A DNA stretch of 8,220 bases from Bacillota bacterium. GTDB lineage: Bacteria; Bacillota; Clostridia; DSM-8532. Position numbers and translations under genes: made by a program. Shown here piece by piece: positions 1 through 5,708 of this stretch; positions within the stretch are counted from its first letter, which is position 1, and the number at the start of each line of letters is the position of its first letter. A model generated the notes under the pieces. The model made no database searches. It was not told the origin of the DNA and saw only the letters and a list, made by a program, of their open reading frames with translations. The stretch lies in assembly GCA_023410885.1 (NCBI GenBank), contig JAEYPI010000022.1, positions 1 to 8,220 of the forward strand, written 5' to 3'.

Positions 1-2
1 AA

Positions 3-539
3 TATTTCAATGCACTGGGAACATTTAAGCAGGAACATGCAGATGAAGTTGTCAAGTATTATGGCAGCGTGGATGAATACGATAAGAACCTTGCAAACAT
101 GAAATCCAAAGAGCTTGAGATTGCGAAAATGGCAATCAGGGAGTTTGGTAGTATCGAAAAATACACCGAAGCTATGAAAAATAACCTCAATCATTTGCCG
201 TCAATTATGGAAGGTTATCAGACAGTTAAAGAAAACGCAGATTTTTATTTGGCTCAAATAAATCAATTAACCGAACGCTTAACATCTGATATAAGTAAAG
301 AGCCTTCTTCAGCAGATATTCAGGAGATCGTAAAAGAAATGGATGATAGGGTCAAGGGATACCATACAATTCTCAAGATGGATATGGGAGATAACTATTG
401 GGGCCTTATGGCAGACCTTTATTTGACAAAACCTGCGTACACACAAATCAATGATAAAAAATACGGTAAAGGCGCTACAAAATTCATAGGGGAAGCCCTC
501 AAATTCTATAGTGAGAACAGCAAATCAAACGGACTTTAG
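3..539 (+). CDS. MerR-family transcriptional regulator, TipAS-type C-terminal domain (5' end outside window)
   Basis: The reading frame is open from base 3, so the gene enters from the left; the GTG at 69 is an internal Val codon, not a start. About 178 codons are visible before the TAG stop. The protein is alpha-helical and highly charged. Near its start it has EHADEVVKYYGSVDEY, resembling the opening helix of TipAS domains (E..V...WG..D.Y). Near its end it has LMADLYLTKPAYTQINDKKYGKG followed by ATKFIGEALKFY (split here), which matches the closing TipAS pattern (L...Y..D.RF...D.Y..G.A.F...A...Y). In this family an N-terminal MerR winged helix-turn-helix of roughly 70-110 residues binds DNA and the TipAS domain binds antibiotics or other hydrophobic ligands, activating efflux or self-expression. 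The DNA-binding half is not visible, so the MerR assignment is inferred from the C-terminal domain alone. The usual WG is YYG here, so the domain is divergent. It has no evident link to the sugar genes. Confidence 0.7.
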   Translation, partial: YFNALGTFKQEHADEVVKYYGSVDEYDKNLANMKSKELEIAKMAIREFGSIEKYTEAMKNNLNHLPSIMEGYQTVKENADFYLAQINQLTERLTSDISKEPSSADIQEIVKEMDDRVKGYHTILKMDMGDNYWGLMADLYLTKPAYTQINDKKYGKGATKFIGEALKFYSENSKSNGL

Positions 540-877
540 TCACGACTTACTTTTCACCTGATTGCTAATACCAAAGAATAGCTAGAGAGATTTGATGTCC
601 TCAATCAGGATAGTGTTATAATTTCCACCTTGGCATTAAGAATGCATTAAGATATGAAAATTAAACTTTTTTCTCATCTTATCCCGCACTTTTTTAAGTA
701 TTTATAGGCTAAATTCGGCCATTGTACAACCTTTATTGGCAGGGGTGATAAACTCTTTTTTTGAATGGGACAGGAAATTGACCTATTATAGACAGGAATA
801 CCGGCGTCAGGTGCTTTGATGCCGGTATTCCTTAGATCTGGTCATTCCAAACTATAGAACAAACTGAATAGATTGAA
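540..877. other. Non-coding stretch between converging genes
   Basis: This 338-base AT-rich interval between the TipAS gene and the secreted-enzyme gene holds no ORF I can support. It contains an 8-bp inverted repeat, CCTGATTG (557-564) with CAATCAGG (602-609), separated by 37 bases. It also has a TATAAT hexamer at 617-622, a 9-bp tandem direct repeat GCATTAAGA at 633-641 and 644-652 (11-base period), several short T runs (for example 752-759), and the strong hairpin at 795-831 listed separately. None of these gives a clear RNA gene. Confidence 0.5.
795..831. terminator. Hairpin between converging genes, probable bidirectional terminator
   Basis: GGAATACCGGC (795-805) is the exact reverse complement of GCCGGTATTCC (821-831). 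The stem continues inward with a G-T wobble and three more pairs, giving about 15 bp around a short loop. It begins 47 bases past the stop codon of the minus-strand enzyme gene and is the strongest dyad in the interval. Neither side has a good U-tract, so intrinsic termination is not certain. It could instead stabilise the 3' end of the mRNA. Confidence 0.45.
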
Positions 878-2809
878 TTATTGCAAAGTATAGGTCGGCA
901 AAGTCCCGGTGGCAGGGAGTCTGCATGCAAGTGCCCACCCGCTAGTAATATCCTTGAAACCAATCTTTATCGTGCTGTTCAGACCAGTCAACGCAGATCT
1001 AGCTATTCTGAGTTCACACACTGAAGCGTTTTTCGAAGTAAATACATTTGATGTGCCAAGGGAACTCCATGCCCAGGAACGGCCGGTGCTTTTGTACAGG
1101 GTTCCGTTTTCAATCATGTAGTCTATGCCTGTGGAGTTCCATGTGCCTTCAACATAACCGGTTGACGAGTTATTATCCGTATCAAGAAATAATTCGTAGT
1201 AAGCACCCAAATTCTCGCCTTGTACACAGAAATACAGATAGTTAGCATCGTTGGTTACCTTGATTGTGGCAGCTGTTTGACCCGATGCGGTGGCAATAGG
1301 GGTGATACCGTTCCAGTCTGATGCATTGCCGTCTATTGTGATTTCAACGGGGGAGGGTGTTGGCGATGGTGTTGAACCTTCAGAACTTACCACGACATTT
1401 CCAAGAGTGTATCTTCCGTCACTTCTCTTTCCGTCTATTGCTAGTTTTATTGCAGGATTATCTGTAGCAGGGTCAAGTATGGCGACACATAATTTGTAGG
1501 TGCCGCTCGCGAGGTCTGAAGGAACCTTAACCGATGCGGTGGCACTATTGGTTCCAGGTAGCCAGTTTCTGATGTCAATGCCGGCGGCTTGTGTTTTGGA
1601 ACCTGACACAATATTGCCGCTACTGTCGGCTAACGACAGTTCTACAGGCCAGTTGAAATAGAATGGCGCAACGCCCTTGTTATTCCAGTTCATGGTTACT
1701 GAAAGCGAACTTCCCTTTGTTGCTGTGTCATTGTGGGAGACGGAGGTAAGAACAAATCGGTATCCCATGGTCTTCATCAGTCTGTCCAGGTTTGCCTGTT
1801 CAGGGCAGCCTGAAGCCATGGATGCGGGAGTGCAAGGGCCAAGCCAGCTTGTATGGCTTATCTGGGCCTGTCTAATTGTTTCATTAATAGTACTGCTAGC
1901 TAAGTATTGCGCGGCATTGCCATTTGCAAACTCTCCGCCTGCAGGACCTGACTTCCAGAAGTCCGGCATTGACGGTTGTGACTGTCCGATGTCATCAGTA
2001 TAACCATTATTAATCTGCCAAAGCCAGCCCCAGCCCGATGAGTCAAGGGAAGCTGTGTCGCCGAACATATCGTTAAATAAACCAAAACCGTTGTCTTTGG
2101 CCATCTGATAGCCTCTTCTCATGGTCAGCTTGTCGGTGGGGAAGACGTCAATATAGTGTTGAACATACTGATTTGAAACATTCAGGGATGGGAAGGTTCC
2201 CGTTGAAGGACTGTAAGGCCAGCAATGCCATTCGCCCCAGTGGCCAAGGCTGCCCAATTGTATGAATGCGATACTGCTGTCATTTTTATAACGTTCTCCC
2301 AAAGCTTGGATAACCCGCTTATGCTCACTGATTAGGTAGGAGTCATTGTAATTGGGGCTGAATCCCTGCCCAATCGAAGCGTTATAGACGGTTCCCTTGT
2401 TAGAGCCCATGCTATTGTACAACCAGTCGGGGATATCTCTGTGGGCAACGGATGTAGGTGTATCCATAATAAAACGGATATTGATTTTAACTCCCTTACT
2501 TCGCCAATAACTAAAATTATTTTTGCTTTCAAAGTCCGCCCAGTTGTAGGTGCCTCTTGCATTGGGCTCAAGTTCCTTCCAGGAAAGCGCTGCGTAAACC
2601 ATGGTATGGTTTTGTGAGTAGGAGGTGGTGGTAGCCCAGGGCACCCATCCCATATAAGGATTGTACAAAACATCATTTATTTCGGTCGGATAGAACGCTG
2701 TTGTTGCTGCCGATACCGGAGGTGCCAGAGAAAAAGAAACAGCAGAGGAAATGACTAACGAAAACATAATTATCATACAAAGCGTGGTTTTGATATTTTT
2801 TTCTAACAT
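878..2809 (-). CDS. Secreted DUF4832-type putative glycoside-active enzyme with C-terminal CBM9-like domain
   Basis: 643 residues. ATG 2807-2809 is preceded by AGGAGG (complement of 2817-2822) with 7 bases between. Residues 1-34 form a Sec signal peptide (KNIK, a hydrophobic core, then VSA before A35). Residues about 45-345 look like a TIM barrel of the DUF4832 (with DUF4874-like N-terminus) type: NPYMGW at 50-55, WKELEP at 77-82, IRFIMDTP at 111-118, GSLGHWGEWH at 186-195, DMFGD at 247-251 and GGEF at 291-294. E193 follows a predicted fourth strand and E293 lies about 100 residues later, the spacing expected of the acid/base and nucleophile in clan GH-A hydrolases; that catalytic role is inference. 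C326 and C335 could form a disulfide. A beta-sandwich follows (about 350-475), then the linker STPSPTPSP, then a CBM9-like domain (about 490-643: ITIDGNASDWNG, ELFLDTDNN, LRIARSAL) that probably binds sugar. No sortase or SLH anchor is seen, so it is probably released. It sits downstream of the lacI-type gene on the same strand, 410 bases away, probably with its own promoter. Substrate unknown. Confidence 0.8.
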   Translation of the reverse strand: MLEKNIKTTLCMIIMFSLVISSAVSFSLAPPVSAATTAFYPTEINDVLYNPYMGWVPWATTTSYSQNHTMVYAALSWKELEPNARGTYNWADFESKNNFSYWRSKGVKINIRFIMDTPTSVAHRDIPDWLYNSMGSNKGTVYNASIGQGFSPNYNDSYLISEHKRVIQALGERYKNDSSIAFIQLGSLGHWGEWHCWPYSPSTGTFPSLNVSNQYVQHYIDVFPTDKLTMRRGYQMAKDNGFGLFNDMFGDTASLDSSGWGWLWQINNGYTDDIGQSQPSMPDFWKSGPAGGEFANGNAAQYLASSTINETIRQAQISHTSWLGPCTPASMASGCPEQANLDRLMKTMGYRFVLTSVSHNDTATKGSSLSVTMNWNNKGVAPFYFNWPVELSLADSSGNIVSGSKTQAAGIDIRNWLPGTNSATASVKVPSDLASGTYKLCVAILDPATDNPAIKLAIDGKRSDGRYTLGNVVVSSEGSTPSPTPSPVEITIDGNASDWNGITPIATASGQTAATIKVTNDANYLYFCVQGENLGAYYELFLDTDNNSSTGYVEGTWNSTGIDYMIENGTLYKSTGRSWAWSSLGTSNVFTSKNASVCELRIARSALTGLNSTIKIGFKDITSGWALACRLPATGTLPTYTLQ

Positions 2810-2816
2810 AATAAAA

Positions 2817-2822
2817 CCTCCT
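2817..2822 (-). promoter_or_regulatory. Ribosome binding site of the secreted-enzyme gene
   Basis: The minus strand reads AGGAGG, 7 bases before the ATG at 2809. This fixes the start that gives a complete signal peptide. Confidence 0.8.
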
Positions 2823-2932
2823 GTTTTATTGAGTATTTAAAGGGATTATCATCTTAAAGCCCACCTATTAAATCAAATAAAACGAGGAATTACATGCCTC
2901 CTTTCAGTTCTGGTTTGGTGATCTGAGAAGGA

Positions 2933-3055
2933 TTAAAAAAATTCCCGATAGGTGCTATCCCTAAAGCTCAGTAAAGCTCCACCTCGGCTATCCAAATTAG
3001 GAGGGGTCTGGGTTCTGGACCATTGCCTTTCGAATGTATTCATTTTCTTAGACAT
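2933..3055 (-). CDS. Possible small leader ORF, 40 codons, unknown function
   Basis: The ORF starts at the second of two adjacent ATG codons (3055; the other begins at 3058). AGGAGG (complement of 3060-3065) lies 4 bases upstream, the same spacing as at the oxidoreductase gene. The peptide begins MSKKMNTFERQWSRTQTPP and ends RDSTYREFF before TAA. It is basic, hydrophilic and has no membrane segment or signal peptide. I do not recognise it. It contains a Gly-Gly pair mid-peptide, which alone is too weak to call a secreted signal. It may be a regulatory leader peptide whose translation affects the enzyme gene, a remnant of a larger gene, or chance. The strong ribosome binding site is the main support. 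Confidence 0.35.
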   Translation of the reverse strand: MSKKMNTFERQWSRTQTPPNLDSRGGALLSFRDSTYREFF

Positions 3056-3165
3056 CATGCCTCCTCTTCCAAATTTGCGTATAACAAAATAAGGTCAATG
3101 TCTGTAAGGCGGACGAGAAAAACAAATTTTCGCGTCAACCTGACTGGCATAGACGATAAGGGGCA

Positions 3166-3193
3166 TTTATAGATGATTGCAATGTTTTGCAAA
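3166..3193 (-). promoter_or_regulatory. Candidate promoter for the leader and secreted-enzyme gene
   Basis: The minus strand reads TTTGCA (complement of 3188-3193), a 16-base spacer, then TATAAA (complement of 3166-3171). These match the sigma-A consensus at 4 of 6 and 5 of 6 positions. It lies just past the repressor stop codon and would start transcription near 3159. The assignment is plausible, not proven; an extended -10-like TGTTATACG (complement of 3078-3086) is a weaker alternative. Confidence 0.4.
3177..3192. promoter_or_regulatory. Perfect 16-bp arm-symmetric palindrome, possible operator
   Basis: TTGCAA-TGTT-TTGCAA: both six-base arms are identical and self-complementary. It overlaps the -35 and spacer of the candidate enzyme promoter, as a repressor site would. 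It lacks the central CG of LacI operators and differs from the GTAAA/TTTAC sites near 4279 and 4500, so if functional it probably binds a different regulator. Confidence 0.35.
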
Positions 3194-3219
3194 AATGAGA
3201 AGGAGTCTTGTTCTATTTT

Positions 3220-4257
3220 TCAGAGCCTATCCGTATTTCTTGTGGATTCACGCGCAATCAGCTCTGTGGGAAGTATGATGGTTCTGGGTGAGGATTTGTT
3301 GCCTTTTAACCGGTATAAGAGCATTTCGGCAGCTACCATGCCCATCTCCTTTTTGGGTACATCAATGGTGCTTAAAGGAGGATTGGTGTAATTGGACATT
3401 TCAATATTGCTGACACCGATAACCGAGATATCATCCGGAACCCGGAGGCCTCTTTCATATATGGCGTTGAGGGCCACCATACCCATTAAATCGCTTGCGG
3501 CAAATAGGGCAGTGGGTGGATTCGGCGAGTCAAGTATTTCAAGTGTCGCTTTGTGGCATTCTCTCCTGCTCCATCTTGTATCCTTTACAATGCTGGGTTC
3601 TTCCTTGATGCCGGCCTCAGCCAGCGCATTCAGATAACCCTTATAGCGTTTCTCCTTATGTTTGCCTGAAGAGAGGGCACCGAGAAAACCGATTCTTTTA
3701 TGACCTTTTTCAATCAGATGGGATACAGCCTTCTCACCGGCTTCCAGTCGGTCATAGCGAATATTGTCGATGTCGTCATGGTTGGTATCGATGCCGACAA
3801 TGCAACCCACATTGGCTTTAATCTGATTGTACATTTCATCATTAAGACTTTCCATCAGGATTAGCCCGGACAGGTTTTCACTGAGTAGATTCAGAAGTAT
3901 GGTTTTATCTTCAAGCTCTCTATGAGACCTTAGCAGGTTTATAGACAGACCTTCTTCTGAAAGCTTGGCTTCGATGCCGGACAGAATAGCCATATAGTAG
4001 GGGTCGGAGTACTTTTCTGTCGTAATGCAAAGGATGCATCCTATTGTATAGTTGGACTGGCGGGTTTTGTTTTTGTCTTTTTGATAGGAAAGATTCTTAG
4101 CAAGCTGATTTGGAATGTAGTTCAATTCCTTGACTGCTTCCCAGACCCTTTTGCGGGTTTCATCGGTTGTTTTATAGGTTTTATCACCGTTTATGATTCT
4201 TGATACGGTAGCAGTCGATACTCCCGCTCTATTGGCTACATCTTTTATGGTTATCAT
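3220..4257 (-). CDS. LacI/GalR-family transcriptional repressor
   Basis: 345 residues, the usual family length. ATG 4255-4257 follows GGAGG (complement of 4263-4267) with 5 bases between; TGA stop at 3220-3222. Residues 3-24 (TIKDVANRAGVSTATVSRI then ING) are the canonical LacI helix-turn-helix. PNQLAKNL (49-56) is the hinge helix that inserts into the operator minor groove at a central CG. Residues from about 70 form the periplasmic-binding-protein-like sensor domain: IGCILCITT at its first strand, HLIEKGHKRIGFLGA in the middle, LFAASDLMGMVAL and YTNPPLSTIDVPKKEMG near the end. Such proteins bind DNA as dimers and release it on binding a sugar. The gene is divergent from the oxidoreductase-ABC operon, and palindromes with a central CG lie beside both divergent promoters, so it probably represses the operon and itself. 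The inducer cannot be read from the sequence. Confidence 0.93.
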   Translation of the reverse strand: MITIKDVANRAGVSTATVSRIINGDKTYKTTDETRKRVWEAVKELNYIPNQLAKNLSYQKDKNKTRQSNYTIGCILCITTEKYSDPYYMAILSGIEAKLSEEGLSINLLRSHRELEDKTILLNLLSENLSGLILMESLNDEMYNQIKANVGCIVGIDTNHDDIDNIRYDRLEAGEKAVSHLIEKGHKRIGFLGALSSGKHKEKRYKGYLNALAEAGIKEEPSIVKDTRWSRRECHKATLEILDSPNPPTALFAASDLMGMVALNAIYERGLRVPDDISVIGVSNIEMSNYTNPPLSTIDVPKKEMGMVAAEMLLYRLKGNKSSPRTIILPTELIARESTRNTDRL

Positions 4258-4278
4258 AAGTGCCTCCAGAATTTCGTA

Positions 4279-4291
4279 GTAAATCGGTTAC
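4279..4291. promoter_or_regulatory. Possible autoregulatory LacI-type operator
   Basis: GTAAATCGGTTAC resembles the operon operator GTAAAACGGTTTAC but is one base shorter, with GTAA/TTAC arms and a CG in the middle. It lies about 11-23 bases downstream of the predicted start of the repressor transcript, where bound repressor would block transcription. Confidence 0.45.
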
Positions 4292-4308
4292 GTTACATCT
4301 ACACCTCT

Positions 4309-4337
4309 ATCATATTACAATGTCCGTAAAAAAGCAA
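4309..4337 (-). promoter_or_regulatory. Probable sigma-A promoter of the lacI-type gene
   Basis: The minus strand reads TTGCTT (complement of 4332-4337), a 17-base spacer, then TATGAT (complement of 4309-4314). The -10 matches consensus at 5 of 6 positions and the -35 keeps the key TTG. The predicted start near 4302 gives a short leader to the ATG at 4257. Confidence 0.5.
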
Positions 4338-4464
4338 ATAGGATTTCATTATTGTATTAGTGATTTTACTAAAATATACATTATCTGATAAAAATGCGTT
4401 TTTAAATATAGCTTACAATTTGGAGAAAATCAACAAAAAGATATATAAATTACATGGTATACTA

Positions 4465-4493
4465 TTTACATTGCATAAATATGATGCTATACT
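4465..4493 (+). promoter_or_regulatory. Sigma-A promoter of the oxidoreductase-ABC operon
   Basis: TTTACA (4465-4470), a 17-base spacer, then TATACT (4488-4493). Each hexamer matches consensus at 5 of 6 positions, and a TG at 4485-4486 makes an extended -10. The expected start is near 4500, inside the operator. Confidence 0.8.
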
Positions 4494-4499
4494 GAATGG

Positions 4500-4513
4500 G
4501 TAAAACGGTTTAC
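4500..4513. promoter_or_regulatory. LacI-family operator at the operon transcription start
   Basis: GTAAAACGGTTTAC is a 14-bp palindrome centred on CG, with GTAAA/TTTAC arms and a single mismatched pair. The central CG and A-rich/T-rich half-sites are typical of LacI/GalR-family operators. It begins 7 bases after the -10 element, a position where repressor would occlude RNA polymerase. The divergent LacI-type gene is the obvious binder (inference). Confidence 0.72.
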
Positions 4514-4534
4514 GAAAACTTGGCCATTATTGTT

Positions 4535-4545
4535 TAAAGCGTTTA
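4535..4545. promoter_or_regulatory. Weak second operator-like site in the operon leader
   Basis: TAAAGCGTTTA has symmetric TAAA/TTTA arms round GCG. Its centre is about 33 bases, near three helical turns, from the centre of the 4500-4513 operator. The half-site spacing is one base shorter, so binding would be weaker if real. Confidence 0.25.
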
Positions 4546-4564
4546 TCGGGCTTTAGGAGGCAAA

Positions 4565-5665
4565 ATGAAAAAGACTGGAATTGCTATCATTGGTTTAGGA
4601 GATATGGGAACCGGCCATCTGAGAGGATTTGATGCACTTGAAGGTGCGCGTGTTGTTGCCATGTGTGATCTTAATCCGACGGCAGCAGAAAGAGCACGTA
4701 AACAGTTACATAACAACGATCCGCACTATTACAATCATTATCAGGATGTCCTTTCAGATCCCTCTGTTGAGGCTGTTGTCATAGCAGTTCCGGGGCATCT
4801 GCACGAGGAACTTCTGGTGCAATCCATCAGATCCGGTAAGCATGTATTGTTGGAAAAACCAGTCACCATCAGTCCGGAGGGCTACAAGCGCGTGAAGGCT
4901 GAGGCTGATATAAGTGATCGCGTCGTACAAATAGGACTTGTTTACCGATATTCAAATCTCTATAGAACTATTGCCAGGAAGCTGCAAGAAGAAAATGAAC
5001 TGGGACATGTGATGCTTGGCTGGTGCAAGGAATACAGACAGTGTTTCCCCCAGGAGCCCTGGTTTTATGACAGAAACAAATCGGGGGGAGCCATTATTGA
5101 AAAAGATTGCCATCATTTTGATATCTTTAATTGGATGATTGGTTCAAGGCCTAAACGGGTATTTGCCTTTGGCGGGCAGCATGTTTACAAAAACGGAGAG
5201 GAATGTCTGATCGATTGCAGCTATTCCGTGAGTCCGCCCAGGGTCATCAATGATATCAGCATCGTCGATCATGCTATTGTAGCTATCGAATATGAAAACG
5301 GCGCAAAAGCGAACCTTAATCTTTGCATGTATCTCAAACCTGAAAATGCTTCCGGTGATGGGCTGGAAATTGGCTTTATCGGTACTAATGGCAAACAACT
5401 GATCATCAGAAGGGACGAGGAATTTGGAATATATGGCGGTGAGCGCGCCGAAGGCTTCAAGTATAGCCTTAATCGACATGAAGATGGCGGAGATTTTGGC
5501 CATATTGGGTGCCAGAGACAGAGGATAGAGTTCATGGCGTGCATTGAACAAGGCTTAAAGCCATATGCCGATATCCAACGTTCGGAGGATGCACTGCTGA
5601 CGGCCTTCGCAGCTGAGCGGTCCATTGAAGAGGGGAGAGTCGTTGACTTGTCCGAATTTTACTGA
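4565..5665 (+). CDS. Gfo/Idh/MocA-family NAD(P)-dependent sugar oxidoreductase
   Basis: 366 residues, typical length. ATG 4565 follows AGGAGG (4555-4560) by 4 bases. The N-terminal Rossmann fold has AIIGLGDMG (7-15, the GxGxxG dinucleotide loop) and VAMCDLNP, where the acidic D35 after strand two favours NAD over NADP. EKP at 97-99 contains the family's conserved lysine (K98) near substrate and nicotinamide. GGAIIEKDCHHFD (174-186) aligns with the GG.l.d.g.H..D motif, making H183 the likely catalytic histidine with D186 nearby. The rest is the C-terminal alpha/beta domain with an open sheet. Members oxidise or reduce hydroxyls of sugars, inositols or sugar acids; some act in oxidation-assisted glycoside cleavage. 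The substrate cannot be named. As first gene of the operon, ahead of an ABC importer, it probably acts in the cytoplasm on the imported sugar. The gap to the next gene is 43 bases with no terminator. Confidence 0.9.
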   Translation: MKKTGIAIIGLGDMGTGHLRGFDALEGARVVAMCDLNPTAAERARKQLHNNDPHYYNHYQDVLSDPSVEAVVIAVPGHLHEELLVQSIRSGKHVLLEKPVTISPEGYKRVKAEADISDRVVQIGLVYRYSNLYRTIARKLQEENELGHVMLGWCKEYRQCFPQEPWFYDRNKSGGAIIEKDCHHFDIFNWMIGSRPKRVFAFGGQHVYKNGEECLIDCSYSVSPPRVINDISIVDHAIVAIEYENGAKANLNLCMYLKPENASGDGLEIGFIGTNGKQLIIRRDEEFGIYGGERAEGFKYSLNRHEDGGDFGHIGCQRQRIEFMACIEQGLKPYADIQRSEDALLTAFAAERSIEEGRVVDLSEFY

Positions 5666-5708
5666 GCTGGCAACAGGATTGTTTTAATAAATAATTGAAG
5701 GTGATTAA

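Larger units (their letters stand above)
2810..3219 (-). other. Long upstream region / probable leader of the secreted-enzyme gene
   Basis: This 410-base interval between two minus-strand genes is unusually long and structured. Reading in the direction of transcription it holds: a palindrome TTGCAA-TGTT-TTGCAA overlapping a candidate promoter; a GAGGAGG ribosome binding site and 40-codon ORF; a run of seven T at that ORF's end (2935-2941); a second ribosome binding site AAAGGAGG (2897-2904) followed one base later by ATG and immediately TAA (2890-2895); then the enzyme's own AGGAGG. The 10-mer AGGAGGCATG occurs twice (complement of 2893-2902 and 3056-3065). If transcription starts near 3159 the enzyme's leader would be about 350 bases. 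No known riboswitch class was recognised by eye. Confidence 0.45.

Noticed and set aside
69..71. GTG as start codon of the TipAS-domain gene
   Set aside because: The frame stays open to the window edge and the upstream codons encode part of the TipAS helix, with no ribosome binding site before the GTG.
1677..2003. Plus-strand ORF of 108 codons inside the secreted-enzyme gene
   Set aside because: It is antisense to the conserved barrel region, has no ribosome binding site worth noting and no recognisable domain; the minus-strand frame has signal peptide, motifs and family match.
2332..2676. Minus-strand ORF of 114 codons within the same gene in another frame
   Set aside because: It overlaps the real coding frame completely and its proline- and threonine-rich translation looks like an out-of-frame shadow.
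2935..2960. Intrinsic terminator at the end of the small leader ORF
   Set aside because: A run of seven T is present on the minus strand, but the preceding dyad (GATAG-CAC-CTATC) is only 5 bp and AT-rich, with unpaired bases before the T run.
2933..3055. RiPP or quorum-sensing peptide precursor with a Gly-Gly leader
   Set aside because: There is one Gly-Gly pair but no typical leader helix, and no peptidase-exporter or modification enzyme gene nearby.
4500..4515. CcpA catabolite-repression (cre) site
   Set aside because: Aligned on the central CG, the flanking TG and CA positions of the cre consensus are not met; the symmetry fits a local LacI-type operator better.
5144..5625. Minus-strand ORFs opposite the oxidoreductase gene
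   Set aside because: The plus-strand frame contains the Rossmann, EKP and HHxxD motifs; the antisense translations have no domain and no suitable start signal.
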